This document shows, piece after piece, positions 1 to 6,188 of a DNA stretch of 6,709 nucleotides (positions are counted from its first letter, which is position 1; every line of letters starts with the position of its first letter). The notes below the pieces were generated by a model. The model searched no databases, was not told where the DNA came from, and was given only the letters and a program-made list of their open reading frames with translations. Position numbers and translations under genes: made by a program. This stretch comes from Bacteroidota bacterium (GTDB lineage: Bacteria; Bacteroidota; Bacteroidia; Chitinophagales; Saprospiraceae): the NCBI GenBank assembly GCA_018969455.1, contig JAGWYI010000238.1, positions 1 through 6,709 on the forward strand, given 5' to 3'.

Positions 1-270
1 GGCGCTGCCATAACCATTGCATCTCAATTTGGTAAGGAAACCAATGCTCAAATCATCGGAGAAAAGCCGGGAGGAAAACCCAACCAAACGGCAGGACTTC
101 GAAGTTTTACACTGCCCAACAGCAAATTAACCATTTATTTCCCCACAAAAAAGATCGTTACGGTAAAAGGAGATCCCGATTTCCTGGAACTCGACCAGGA
201 AATTCCGCTTCCTTATCTGGATTTTAAAACGGGTAAAGACCCGGTTCTGGATTTTGTTCGAAAAAAATAA
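1..270 (+). CDS. S41-family peptidase, C-terminal fragment (5' end outside window)
   Basis: Frame 1 is open from the window edge to a TAA at 268-270 and gives 89 residues. The peptide begins GAAITIASQF, then has a GEKPGGKPN segment (residues 20-28), an LPNSKLTIYFP strand and a closing GKDPVLDFVRKK. The order GE.xGGKPN, then LPNSKL, then GxDPVL matches the end of the S41 (C-terminal processing/TSPc-like) serine peptidase domain as found in Bacteroidota proteins. In that family the catalytic serine lies a few residues before the GA.I helix, so it should be just outside the left edge and cannot be checked here. Such enzymes are usually secreted or periplasmic and cleave proteins or peptides. Substrate and full length are unknown. 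The gene ends 86 bases before the stop of a convergent gene, with a hairpin terminator between them. The family call rests on this short tail only. Confidence 0.65.
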   Translation, partial: GAAITIASQFGKETNAQIIGEKPGGKPNQTAGLRSFTLPNSKLTIYFPTKKIVTVKGDPDFLELDQEIPLPYLDFKTGKDPVLDFVRKK

Positions 271-297
271 AATCCAATACCCCACAGCGCCAATGAA

Positions 298-358
298 AAA
301 AAAGCATCCATTTTAAAGAAACTGTTTTAAACAGCTTTTAAAAAATGGATGCTTTTTT
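298..358. terminator. Bidirectional intrinsic terminator between convergent genes
   Basis: Bases 298-314 are an exact 17-base reverse complement of 342-358. Each arm has a GCATCCA/TGGATGC core flanked by an A run on the left and a T run on the right, so either strand ends in a hairpin followed by U residues. An inner palindrome (ctgttt-t-aaacag, about 322-334) extends the structure. It serves the S41 peptidase gene from the left and the OmpA-family gene from the right. The right arm overlaps the last two bases of the OmpA-family stop codon (357-359). Confidence 0.85.
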
Positions 359-2138
359 ATTTCTTTTCCGAATCTCCCGGAAGAAAGGTGGAAAATTCCA
401 CCCTCCGATTCTCGGCTTTCCCTGCCGCGGTTTTATTGTCGGCTATGGGTCGGGTACTTCCAAATCCGGTCGCCGATATTCTCGTCGCCCCAATGCCTTT
501 GCCAATCAGGAAATTGGCGCAGGCCGTTGCGCGTTGCTCGGATAGTAATTTGTTTTTGTCCGGTTTGCCAACATTGTCGGTATGGCCTTCTATTTTCAAA
601 TGGTAATCTGGGTATTTTACCATAATTTGAGCCACTTCGGTCAGTATTTTGTTGGATTCGGCTTTCAAAACAGATTTGCCAACCTCAAATTTTACGGCTT
701 TCATGGCCACTTTGAGCTTTTCTACGTCTTTTTGTTCCAAAACAGGACACCCATGGTTGTCTTTGAGGCCTGCTGTTCCCGGACAGAAGTCATCGGCATC
801 GGCAACGCCATCGTTGTCTTTATCCGGACAGCCCATTAATTCCACTTTGCCAGACTCAATCAGGCATTTATCGTATCGATCCTCCACACCATCTCCATCG
901 GTATCGCGTACCGGACAGCCATAATAATATTCTTCCACACCTTTTTCTTTCGGACAAGCATCTTTTTTATCTTCAATTCCATCGCCGTCGGTGTCCGGGC
1001 AGCCATGAAATACCAGCACTCCGGGCACTGTAATGCAGGAATCCTGCCGATCTTCAATGCCATCCGCATCCGTATCCGGACACCCGTGGAACTGAGGCAA
1101 ACCGGGTATTTTTTCACATTCGTCGTCTACATCGGGAACGCCGTCGTTGTCAAAATCTTTAATCGGGCAACCGGCAAGGGAAAGTACGCCTGCCACCCTT
1201 GGACATTCATCCTCTTTGTCTGAAATCCCATCATTGTCTGCATCTGGGCATCCATGGGTTCGGCCAAGACCGGGAATGTCGGGACATTTATCAAAGGCAT
1301 CGGCTGTGCCATCATTGTCTTTGTCTCGCTTCCCAAAGCGGTAACTTAAATGAATGTTTCCGCACAAATACATATCGTTGGTGAGTGGATTTCCGGTTTT
1401 ACTTACCCCATCCAGATAATCGTCATCATTGTAGCGCAAGCTCACTTCTCCACCCAGCAGCCAGCGCCGGTTGAGATCAAGATTCAAGCCGCCCCCTACA
1501 ATAAATACCTTTTTGGTGCGGGTGACGCCCCCCAATTTTTTATCTTCCTCAATTTCCGGTGTGATCAAACCATCATCTTTGTAATTAAAATTGGTTTTGG
1601 CATGGCTCATAAGCATGCCCATTCCGGCAAAACCATAAGGCAATAACTGGCGTCGGAATACATTCACCAGGGCATATTGGGTATAATTATCCAGGGTGTA
1701 AACCAGCGTATCCACATGCCGATACCGACGTTTCCCCAAAATATCCCATTCGGCCTGGAGGGAAAGCTCACTAATTCGTGTAGAAAAATTGTAATTCCGG
1801 GCTTCAGGGTAAGCCTGATCCTTGCTGGATAGCAAGCCGGTTTGCAGGTTGGCACGCATGGCCAAATTGGGCCAAATATGACGACGCATAAAAATACCCA
1901 GTTGGCTAAAATTGACCTCTTCCTTCAAACCATCAAATTGGTCGTTGGATAGGTCGCCAAAATACAGATTGCCGCCCGCTAATAACCCAACTTCCAAAAC
2001 TCTTTCCATGGAACGGGCGGTATCGGCAAAATTTAAAACCTCCGTTTTGGCGGGATGCGTAATGATTTTTTGTGCTGTTACCGAAGCTGCGCCACACATA
2101 AACAGCAATGCAAAAGGCAGGTAATTCGTCTTTCTCAT
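357..2138 (-). CDS. OmpA-family outer-membrane protein with seven thrombospondin type 3 repeats
   Basis: The product has 593 residues. A signal peptide (MRKTNYLPFALLFMCGAASVTA, predicted cut before Q23) is followed by a region of roughly residues 45-268 with alternating strands that ends in LSYRFG, as an outer-membrane beta-barrel does. Residues 270-466 hold seven Asp-rich calcium-binding type 3 repeats (DxDxDG), each with two cysteines. Residues about 477-585 are an OmpA C-terminal domain, with GHTDNVG at 518-524 and LLSEQRA at 531-537. D521 and R536 are the positions that hold peptidoglycan diaminopimelate in the family. The inferred role is an outer-membrane protein tethered to the cell wall through a rigid calcium-binding stalk. 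An upstream in-frame ATG at 2186 would add 16 residues before the signal peptide. It lies against the -7 element (2189-2196), so the start at 2138 is preferred. The N-terminal barrel subfamily is not certain. Confidence 0.93.
   Translation of the reverse strand: MRKTNYLPFALLFMCGAASVTAQKIITHPAKTEVLNFADTARSMERVLEVGLLAGGNLYFGDLSNDQFDGLKEEVNFSQLGIFMRRHIWPNLAMRANLQTGLLSSKDQAYPEARNYNFSTRISELSLQAEWDILGKRRYRHVDTLVYTLDNYTQYALVNVFRRQLLPYGFAGMGMLMSHAKTNFNYKDDGLITPEIEEDKKLGGVTRTKKVFIVGGGLNLDLNRRWLLGGEVSLRYNDDDYLDGVSKTGNPLTNDMYLCGNIHLSYRFGKRDKDNDGTADAFDKCPDIPGLGRTHGCPDADNDGISDKEDECPRVAGVLSLAGCPIKDFDNDGVPDVDDECEKIPGLPQFHGCPDTDADGIEDRQDSCITVPGVLVFHGCPDTDGDGIEDKKDACPKEKGVEEYYYGCPVRDTDGDGVEDRYDKCLIESGKVELMGCPDKDNDGVADADDFCPGTAGLKDNHGCPVLEQKDVEKLKVAMKAVKFEVGKSVLKAESNKILTEVAQIMVKYPDYHLKIEGHTDNVGKPDKNKLLSEQRATACANFLIGKGIGATRISATGFGSTRPIADNKTAAGKAENRRVEFSTFLPGDSEKK
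741..1331 (-). repeat. Seven tandem thrombospondin type 3 repeats within the OmpA-family gene
   Basis: The coding sequence repeats about every 81-87 bases. Each unit encodes a D-x-D-x-D-G-x-x-D calcium loop, starting near residues 272, 299, 328, 355, 382, 412 and 439. The two cysteines of each unit lie at residues 285/297, 312/324, 341/353, 368/380, 395/408, 425/437 and 452/464. The spacing within a unit is 12 residues except in unit 5, where it is 13. Units 3 and 6 carry a two-residue insertion before the calcium loop (CPIKDFDNDG, CPVRDTDGDG). The units are similar but not identical in DNA, which argues for old divergence rather than recent expansion. Confidence 0.9.
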
Positions 2139-2188
2139 AATTGCTTGGATGAAAATGAGCGCATGGAAATGTCGGATTAAATACATTG

Positions 2189-2196
2189 CAAAAGTA
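2189..2196 (-). promoter_or_regulatory. Bacteroidota -7 element for the OmpA-family gene
   Basis: Read on the minus strand this is TACTTTTG, a full match to the TAnnTTTG consensus of the major Bacteroidota sigma factor. A transcript from it would begin near 2182 and leave a leader of about 44 bases before the ATG at 2138. No clean TTG -33 element is present at the usual spacing, so the promoter may be weak or activated. Confidence 0.55.
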
Positions 2197-2274
2197 AACG
2201 TGGAAAAATGATAAAAAGCGTAAATGTGTTGATGGAATAAACGAAATTGTCACAAAAACGCCATATAATAAATG

Positions 2275-2286
2275 TCACTCAAGTGA
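2275..2286. promoter_or_regulatory. Short inverted repeat, possible operator
   Basis: TCACT-CA-AGTGA is a perfect 5-base inverted repeat with a 2-base spacer. It covers the place where the -33 element of the rightward promoter should be (the -7 is at 2307-2314) and lies between the two divergent promoters. This position suits a regulator site, but the repeat is short enough to occur by chance and no regulator gene is in the window. Confidence 0.25.
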
Positions 2287-2306
2287 ACAGATGGCGAATT
2301 TACGCC

Positions 2307-2314
2307 TACCTTTG
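2307..2314 (+). promoter_or_regulatory. Bacteroidota -7 element for the MBL-fold hydrolase gene
   Basis: TACCTTTG is a full match to TAnnTTTG. Transcription would begin near 2321, which gives a leader of about 42 bases before the ATG at 2363. The region about 19 bases upstream reads AGTGAAC, with GTG in place of the TTG expected for -33. The element lies downstream of the in-frame ATG at 2291, which therefore should not be in the message. Confidence 0.55.
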
Positions 2315-2362
2315 TGTTTACAAACCTCTTTGTGGCCTTCTTTTTGCACATTTTGCTCCATT

Positions 2363-3217
2363 ATGCAACTTTTTTCCATTCCTGCCGGATTCCTGAAATT
2401 AGATGGCGGCGCCATGTTTGGCATTGTACCCCGTCGAATGTGGTCGAAACTAAATCCGCCCGACGAAAACAATATGTGTACCTGGGCGATGCGCAACCTT
2501 TTGGTTCAAACCGGAAAGCGAAATATCCTGATTGATACCGGAGTTGGAAACAAACAGGATGACAAGTTTCGCGCGCATTTCGAACCTTCCGGAGAAGGAA
2601 TGTTGTTTGATTCGCTGCAAAAATCGGGCTTCGATCGAACTGATATCACCGACGTATTTTTAACCCATCTGCATTTCGATCACTGCGGAGGGGCATTGTG
2701 GCGAAATGATGCTGGTGAAATAGAACCCGCCTTTCCCAATGCCGTATATTGGACCAACAAAACCCATTTTGACTGGGCCATGAATCCGAATATGCGGGAA
2801 AAAGCCTCTTTTTTAAAGGAAAATTTTCTACCCTTGTATCAATCTGGCAGGCTTCAGTTTCTTCCCGAAAACCATATTTCTGAATTGGCGCCCGGGTTTT
2901 CCTACCGTTTGTATTACGGGCATACCGAAGCCATGATGGCGCCGATCTTGAACACACCTACTGCTACTGTAATTTATTGTGCCGATAGCCTGCCTTCCCA
3001 ATGGCATATAGGAATGCCATATGTGATGGCTTACGATATACGACCGCTTGTATCCCTGCAGGAAAAAGCCCAAATCCTGGAAGATGCTGCAGAAAATGGA
3101 CATATATTGATGTTTGAACACGATCCAATTGCAGAATGTGCTAGGGTTAAAAAAAGCGAAGACGGAAAAATTGTCTTACACCAAACTGGCGCCTTAAAGG
3201 AATTACTCGGCCATTAA
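2363..3217 (+). CDS. Metallo-beta-lactamase-fold metal-dependent hydrolase
   Basis: The 284-residue product carries a complete dinuclear-metal site: THLHFDHCGG (H102, H104, D106, H107), GHTEAMM (H187), YCADS (D208) and FEHDP (H253). The N-terminal FLKLDGGAMFGIVPR and the NILIDTGVGNK strand are typical of soluble MBL-fold enzymes of the YtnP / lactonase-like group. The spacing of the last metal ligands (21 and 45 residues) resembles the AiiA lactonase, while the H107 to H187 gap (80) is about 20 residues longer. A lactonase or other ester hydrolase is possible, but the substrate cannot be read from the sequence. No signal peptide is seen, so it is probably cytoplasmic. The start at 2363 is chosen over an in-frame ATG at 2291 because the promoter -7 lies at 2307-2314 and the extra 24 residues do not look like part of the fold. 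The stop overlaps that of the convergent glycosyltransferase gene. Confidence 0.88.
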   Translation: MQLFSIPAGFLKLDGGAMFGIVPRRMWSKLNPPDENNMCTWAMRNLLVQTGKRNILIDTGVGNKQDDKFRAHFEPSGEGMLFDSLQKSGFDRTDITDVFLTHLHFDHCGGALWRNDAGEIEPAFPNAVYWTNKTHFDWAMNPNMREKASFLKENFLPLYQSGRLQFLPENHISELAPGFSYRLYYGHTEAMMAPILNTPTATVIYCADSLPSQWHIGMPYVMAYDIRPLVSLQEKAQILEDAAENGHILMFEHDPIAECARVKKSEDGKIVLHQTGALKELLGH

Positions 3218-3984
3218 TACCGATTCTTTTTACGCCTGCGTACCGCATGCAGGCCCGCGCGTACCACAATCCATCCATGCGCCAGCAGGGCAGGAACCCA
3301 TCCATAATGATGGCGCATGATGGCAAAGCGATCTTTGAGCGATTGCCGATGTCGGGCTTTGGATATTCCACCCATCAAATAGTCGCTGATAATCAAACCA
3401 GTGTACAAGTTTTTACGACTTTTTTTTAATATTTGGATGCACCAGTCGTAATCGGCACACAGGTTTCCTTCCAGATATTCCGGAGCAAGGGACCGGCGTG
3501 CGATAAAGGATTGGTGCACCACCAACATCCCTCCAAGGTAATCGCGCCAGTGCAATTTTTTGGGTAAAGGTCGTGTGCTGAGTTCACTCATCAAGCCCGC
3601 CCCCTGCCGATTGGCATCCACCAGCAGGGTATCTCCGTACAATACATCGGTATCATCATCCAATTGCGCTGCCATTTTTTCAAGCGTTTGGGGGGTATGG
3701 ATGTGATCACCTCCGTTAAGAAACCAAACAAAATCACCTGTGGCAAGTTTCAATCCTTTATTCATGGCATCGTACAAACCCTTGTCTTTCTCAGAAATCC
3801 ACTTCAAATTCGGCATTTCCAGGGCATATTGTTGTATCACATCAAGGGTATTGTCCTTCGACCCGCCATCAATGATCCAGTATTCAATGTGGGGATAGGT
3901 TTGATTTTTTACACTTTCTACAGTGCCTGGCAACAGTTGATCGCCATTGTAAATAACCGTGATGATACTAAAAACAGCTTGCAT
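3214..3984 (-). CDS. Family 2 glycosyltransferase (WcaA/WfgS-like)
   Basis: The 256-residue product is a GT-A fold transferase that moves a sugar from a nucleotide-sugar to an acceptor, normally on the cytoplasmic side during surface glycan synthesis. Visible motifs in order are SIITVIYNG (6-14), the nucleotide-binding IIDGGSKDNT (37-46), SEKDKGLYDAMNKG (64-77), FLNGGD (88-93, in the place of the metal-binding DxD) and ADYDW (177-181, likely holding the catalytic base). The C-terminal third is basic and ends in RRRKKNRY, which could help membrane association. No transmembrane helix is obvious. It stands alone: neither neighbour is a glycan gene, so acceptor and sugar are unknown. The start follows a -7 element by about 37 bases and fits the family's N-terminus. 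Its stop shares bases with the hydrolase gene stop. Confidence 0.9.
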   Translation of the reverse strand: MQAVFSIITVIYNGDQLLPGTVESVKNQTYPHIEYWIIDGGSKDNTLDVIQQYALEMPNLKWISEKDKGLYDAMNKGLKLATGDFVWFLNGGDHIHTPQTLEKMAAQLDDDTDVLYGDTLLVDANRQGAGLMSELSTRPLPKKLHWRDYLGGMLVVHQSFIARRSLAPEYLEGNLCADYDWCIQILKKSRKNLYTGLIISDYLMGGISKARHRQSLKDRFAIMRHHYGWVPALLAHGWIVVRAGLHAVRRRKKNRY

Positions 3985-4020
3985 AAACGTTTAATTTCAA
4001 AAATGCTGGTAAATTCCCGC

Positions 4021-4028
4021 CAAAAATA
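4021..4028 (-). promoter_or_regulatory. Candidate -7 element for the glycosyltransferase gene
   Basis: Minus-strand reading gives TATTTTTG, a full TAnnTTTG match. It would start RNA near 4014, about 30 bases before the ATG at 3984. The matching -33 element would fall inside the first codons of the divergent exporter gene, and no strong TTG is obvious there. Confidence 0.4.
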
Positions 4029-4031
4029 ACC

Positions 4032-4655
4032 ATGATCCTGTTTTTAGCCGGGTTTTTATTGAGTGTTTTGGGTTCATTGCCACCCGGGCTGATCAGTTTA
4101 TCGGTCGCACAAACCGCCATCGCGCGCACTTTCCGTGCTGCTTTTTATCTCGGTTTGGGCGCTTCGGTGGCTGAATTTTTCCAGGCCTGGCTTGCAGTTG
4201 CATTAAGTGATTGGTTTCTGCTAAATCCTACAGCCACCCGATGGTTTCAGTGGGGATCTGTACCCGTATTTTTAGGGTTGGCCTTTTTTTTACTTTCGAG
4301 CAGGCCGAAATCGCAGGTAAAGGGAGATGTGGTGATGACCTATTCCATTCCGGGGCAATTGGCGCGCGGCGTGATCATTAGCACCTTCAATCTGTTGGCA
4401 ATTCCATATTGGTTTGTGTATTGCGGGTGGCTACACATGGAAGGATATTGGCCTATCGACTCGATTGAAAATACCTGGCGTTTTGCTTCGGGTGTTTCAA
4501 GCGGAACCATTTGTGTATTAACCGCTTATGGCTATCTGGGGCATTTGGTTGTACGCCGTTCCGATGTTTTAGCCCGCTACGCCAACCGGATTGTGGGGGC
4601 TATTTTTTTAATTTTGGGAATCAAAACCCTTTTAGATTTGTGGATTAAAACCTAA
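4032..4655 (+). CDS. LysE-type translocator family exporter
   Basis: The 207-residue product is highly hydrophobic, with about six membrane segments near residues 1-24, 36-58, 72-90, 109-133, 150-174 and 183-204. This matches the size and topology of LysE/RhtB exporters. The first helix region carries GSLPPGLISLSVAQTAIARTFRAA and is followed by GLGASVAEF, equivalent to the GP...AL.RG...GLGA stretch conserved in the family. FNLLAIPYWFVYCGW (119-133) matches the helix that usually has N-P or N-x-K near a W. Family members export amino acids or other small solutes using the proton gradient. The substrate here is unknown, since the classic GPN motif reads SLPPG. The start is firm because the first helix begins at once. 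It is divergent from the glycosyltransferase gene with a 47-base gap and ends at a shared terminator. Confidence 0.85.
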   Translation: MILFLAGFLLSVLGSLPPGLISLSVAQTAIARTFRAAFYLGLGASVAEFFQAWLAVALSDWFLLNPTATRWFQWGSVPVFLGLAFFLLSSRPKSQVKGDVVMTYSIPGQLARGVIISTFNLLAIPYWFVYCGWLHMEGYWPIDSIENTWRFASGVSSGTICVLTAYGYLGHLVVRRSDVLARYANRIVGAIFLILGIKTLLDLWIKT

Positions 4656-4692
4656 AAAAACCTGACTATCTGCTTGATAGCCAGGTTTTTTT
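4654..4692. terminator. Bidirectional intrinsic terminator, exporter gene / TPR gene
   Basis: The arms 4654-4670 and 4676-4692 (A7-CCTGACTATC and GATAGCCAGG-T7) enclose a 5-base TGCTT loop. There is one A.C mismatch in the plus-strand RNA. The same position is a G.U pair in the minus-strand RNA, so the hairpin is unbroken for the TPR gene transcript. The left arm begins inside the exporter gene stop codon (4653-4655), and the TPR gene stop is at 4701-4703. Confidence 0.88.
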
Positions 4693-4700
4693 AGATAAAA

Positions 4701-6023
4701 TTATTGTTTAAAATAGGCGCTTTCATTTTTTCCGCCATTTTTCACTGTGGTGAGGCGTTTTTTGAACTCCAGCGACAAATCATCTTCCTTGCGGGCGTAT
4801 ATTTCCGTCAAGGCGATCAGGGTGTTCAGGTCGTTCGGATTGAGGTTTTCCGCCTTTTGGAAATAGGGAAGGGCTTTATCAAACAATCCCATCACCTGAG
4901 TTTTCAGCGCGTCCATTTTTTTAAGGCCGGCAGCGCTGTAATCAGTGATTTCATTCATTTCAATGGTCAAGGCTGCGGCCTTGTTGTAGTACAAGGCGCC
5001 ACTGGAGTAAGTAGCATCTACATTTTTAGGGTCTCTTGTGAGTGCGTCGTTGTAATACTTGAGGGCTTCGTTAAAGAACTCGGTCGCTTTTGCCTCATTT
5101 TTATCTTTCAACATCTTTTGGAAGAGGTTGTCATACACATTACCCATGGTTACGTACAGCCCAATGTTGTTGGGTTCTTTAGCGATGGCTTGTTTCAATC
5201 GGTCTGTAAGTTCGTTCAGTTTATCGGCTTTCAGCAATGCGTTGATTTCAGTGAACAGCAAAGACGGGTCATCCGGGAACTTGGCGCGTCCTTCGATCAA
5301 AATTTTATCGGCGCCGGCTGCATCTCCCATTTCAACTTTTGCGTCATATATCCCTTGATATACATCCGGGTTGTCGGTACCTTTTTTATAGAGGCGTTCG
5401 TAATATACCATGGCCTCTTTTTGCATTTTAGCGAGGGACGCCGATTTTCCGGTGAAATAGGTAATGTCATCGTATTGTTTTACATCATCAAGGCTGCTTT
5501 TTTGTTCATTGGCTTTCAGCACATCGTGCGCTTCCAGTGCAGCAGCAAAGGAGGCATATGATTTATCAAAAGCCCCTGAAGTGTATTTGTCTACACCTAC
5601 ATTGATCAGATGGGGTTGAGCCGCCAAAATGCCTTTGATGGCATCCGATTTGTCGTATTTTTTTACCGAAATGTCATAGGCCTTTTTATAGGCATCATAG
5701 GCAACGAGGGCATCATTATCGCCCGACAAAGGCGCTTTTGGATCAATAAGCCGGCGCGCCATATCGCCTTCGATGAAGGTGGAATAAACATCGCCTTTGG
5801 TAAGCCATGCGGAAGGAAGTGCCTGGGCTTCGGCAGTTTGAAGCGCCTGGTCGATTTTCATTTTGGCATCGTCCAATTTTGCCTTGTTGTTGGCACGATC
5901 CATATTGTATGTTGCCAGAGATTTGCCGGCACTTTTTGCCAATTTGGCGCCATCTTCCTGCCCAATGGCAATTCCGGTGGCAAAATAGAGGCAGCAGACA
6001 AGGGCCAAAAACGTCTTTTTCAT
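4701..6023 (-). CDS. Exported tetratricopeptide-repeat protein of unknown function, next to gyrA
   Basis: The product has 440 residues. MKKTFLALVCCLYFATGIAIG is a signal peptide (predicted cut near residue 21); the cysteines at 10-11 do not form a proper lipobox. The rest is mostly helical with degenerate TPR units. The clearest segments are about residues 215-250 (NPDVYQGIYDAKVEMGDAAGADKIL), 252-285 (DPSLLFTEINALLKADKLNELTDRLKQAI), 286-333 (NNIGLYVTMGNVYDNL ... EALKYYNDALTRDP) and 334-410 (NVDATYSSGALYYNKAA ... ALPYFQKAENLNPND). TPR proteins act as scaffolds for protein partners, and this one should act in the periplasm. No catalytic motif is seen. It lies downstream of gyrA on the same strand, 187 bases away, an order I recall from other Bacteroidota, though the functional link is unclear. 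It ends at a bidirectional terminator. Confidence 0.85.
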   Translation of the reverse strand: MKKTFLALVCCLYFATGIAIGQEDGAKLAKSAGKSLATYNMDRANNKAKLDDAKMKIDQALQTAEAQALPSAWLTKGDVYSTFIEGDMARRLIDPKAPLSGDNDALVAYDAYKKAYDISVKKYDKSDAIKGILAAQPHLINVGVDKYTSGAFDKSYASFAAALEAHDVLKANEQKSSLDDVKQYDDITYFTGKSASLAKMQKEAMVYYERLYKKGTDNPDVYQGIYDAKVEMGDAAGADKILIEGRAKFPDDPSLLFTEINALLKADKLNELTDRLKQAIAKEPNNIGLYVTMGNVYDNLFQKMLKDKNEAKATEFFNEALKYYNDALTRDPKNVDATYSSGALYYNKAAALTIEMNEITDYSAAGLKKMDALKTQVMGLFDKALPYFQKAENLNPNDLNTLIALTEIYARKEDDLSLEFKKRLTTVKNGGKNESAYFKQ

Positions 6024-6078
6024 GGTGGTGTTATAAATTTTTACGATTTAGAATTCGCTCTTTTGACGTTGATCAGAA

Positions 6079-6105
6079 AAAAAGTAGCAAAGTGCAATTG
6101 TCCAA
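6079..6105 (-). promoter_or_regulatory. Weak candidate promoter for the TPR protein gene
   Basis: On the minus strand TTG (6105-6103) is followed after 16 bases by TACTTTTT (6086-6079), which matches TAnnTTTG at all but the last base. The spacing is at the short end for this promoter class. RNA would start about 50 bases before the ATG at 6023. A second TTTG-containing stretch nearby (GCACTTTG) lacks the TA. Confidence 0.3.
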
Positions 6106-6147
6106 TCATGTAATCGGCATACCCGTGCCTGTGTGCACATTTCAAAT

Positions 6148-6188
6148 GCGTTTTTTAACGCCATTCAGGTGCAGAATATGCATGGCGT
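6148..6188 (-). other. Overlapping alternative hairpins in the gyrA / TPR gene spacer
   Basis: Bases 6158-6164 (ACGCCAT) pair exactly with 6182-6188 (ATGGCGT), and a small inner stem GCA/TGC (6171-6173 with 6179-6181) lies inside. Bases 6148-6152 (GCGTT) can instead pair with 6157-6161 (AACGC). The two stems share 6158-6161 and so exclude each other. On the minus strand the larger hairpin is followed by TAAAAAA, not a U run, so it is not a standard terminator for gyrA. Confidence 0.35.

Noticed and set aside
860..1336. Two minus-strand frames rich in M, K and R over the calcium repeats
   Set aside because: They are out-of-frame readings of the repeated GAT/GAC-rich DNA; the OmpA-family frame is continuous and carries the domains.
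2139..2186. Longer OmpA-family start adding 16 residues (MYLIRHFHALIFIQAI)
   Set aside because: It would put residues ahead of a normal signal peptide, and its ATG lies two bases from the -7 element, so it is unlikely to be in the message.
2291..2362. Longer hydrolase start adding 24 residues
   Set aside because: The -7 element (2307-2314) is inside this stretch, and the residues have no match to the fold's N-terminal strand, which begins at MQLFSIPAGF.
3234..3254. GCCTGC / GCAGGC hairpin near the hydrolase-glycosyltransferase junction
   Set aside because: It has a 6-base stem and 9-base loop but no U run on either strand, and it lies in glycosyltransferase codons for a basic tail; it is not a terminator.
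4704..5561. 285-codon plus-strand reading frame opposite the TPR gene
   Set aside because: It is a complement shadow of a well-supported gene, rich in F, V and I with no domain, and the real gene carries a signal peptide and TPR units.
5991..6023. Possible lipoprotein signal in the TPR protein (cysteines at residues 10-11)
   Set aside because: The residues before the cysteines are A-L-V, without the small residue needed at -1, and the hydrophobic core continues past them.
5610..6113. 167-codon plus-strand reading frame opposite the TPR gene start
   Set aside because: It overlaps the same gene antisense and crosses its promoter region; its composition is that of a shadow frame.
6142..6183. 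13-codon minus-strand frame (MHILHLNGVKKRI) in the gyrA / TPR gene spacer
   Set aside because: It is too short to tell from chance, has no run of one amino acid as a leader peptide would, and has no terminator after it.
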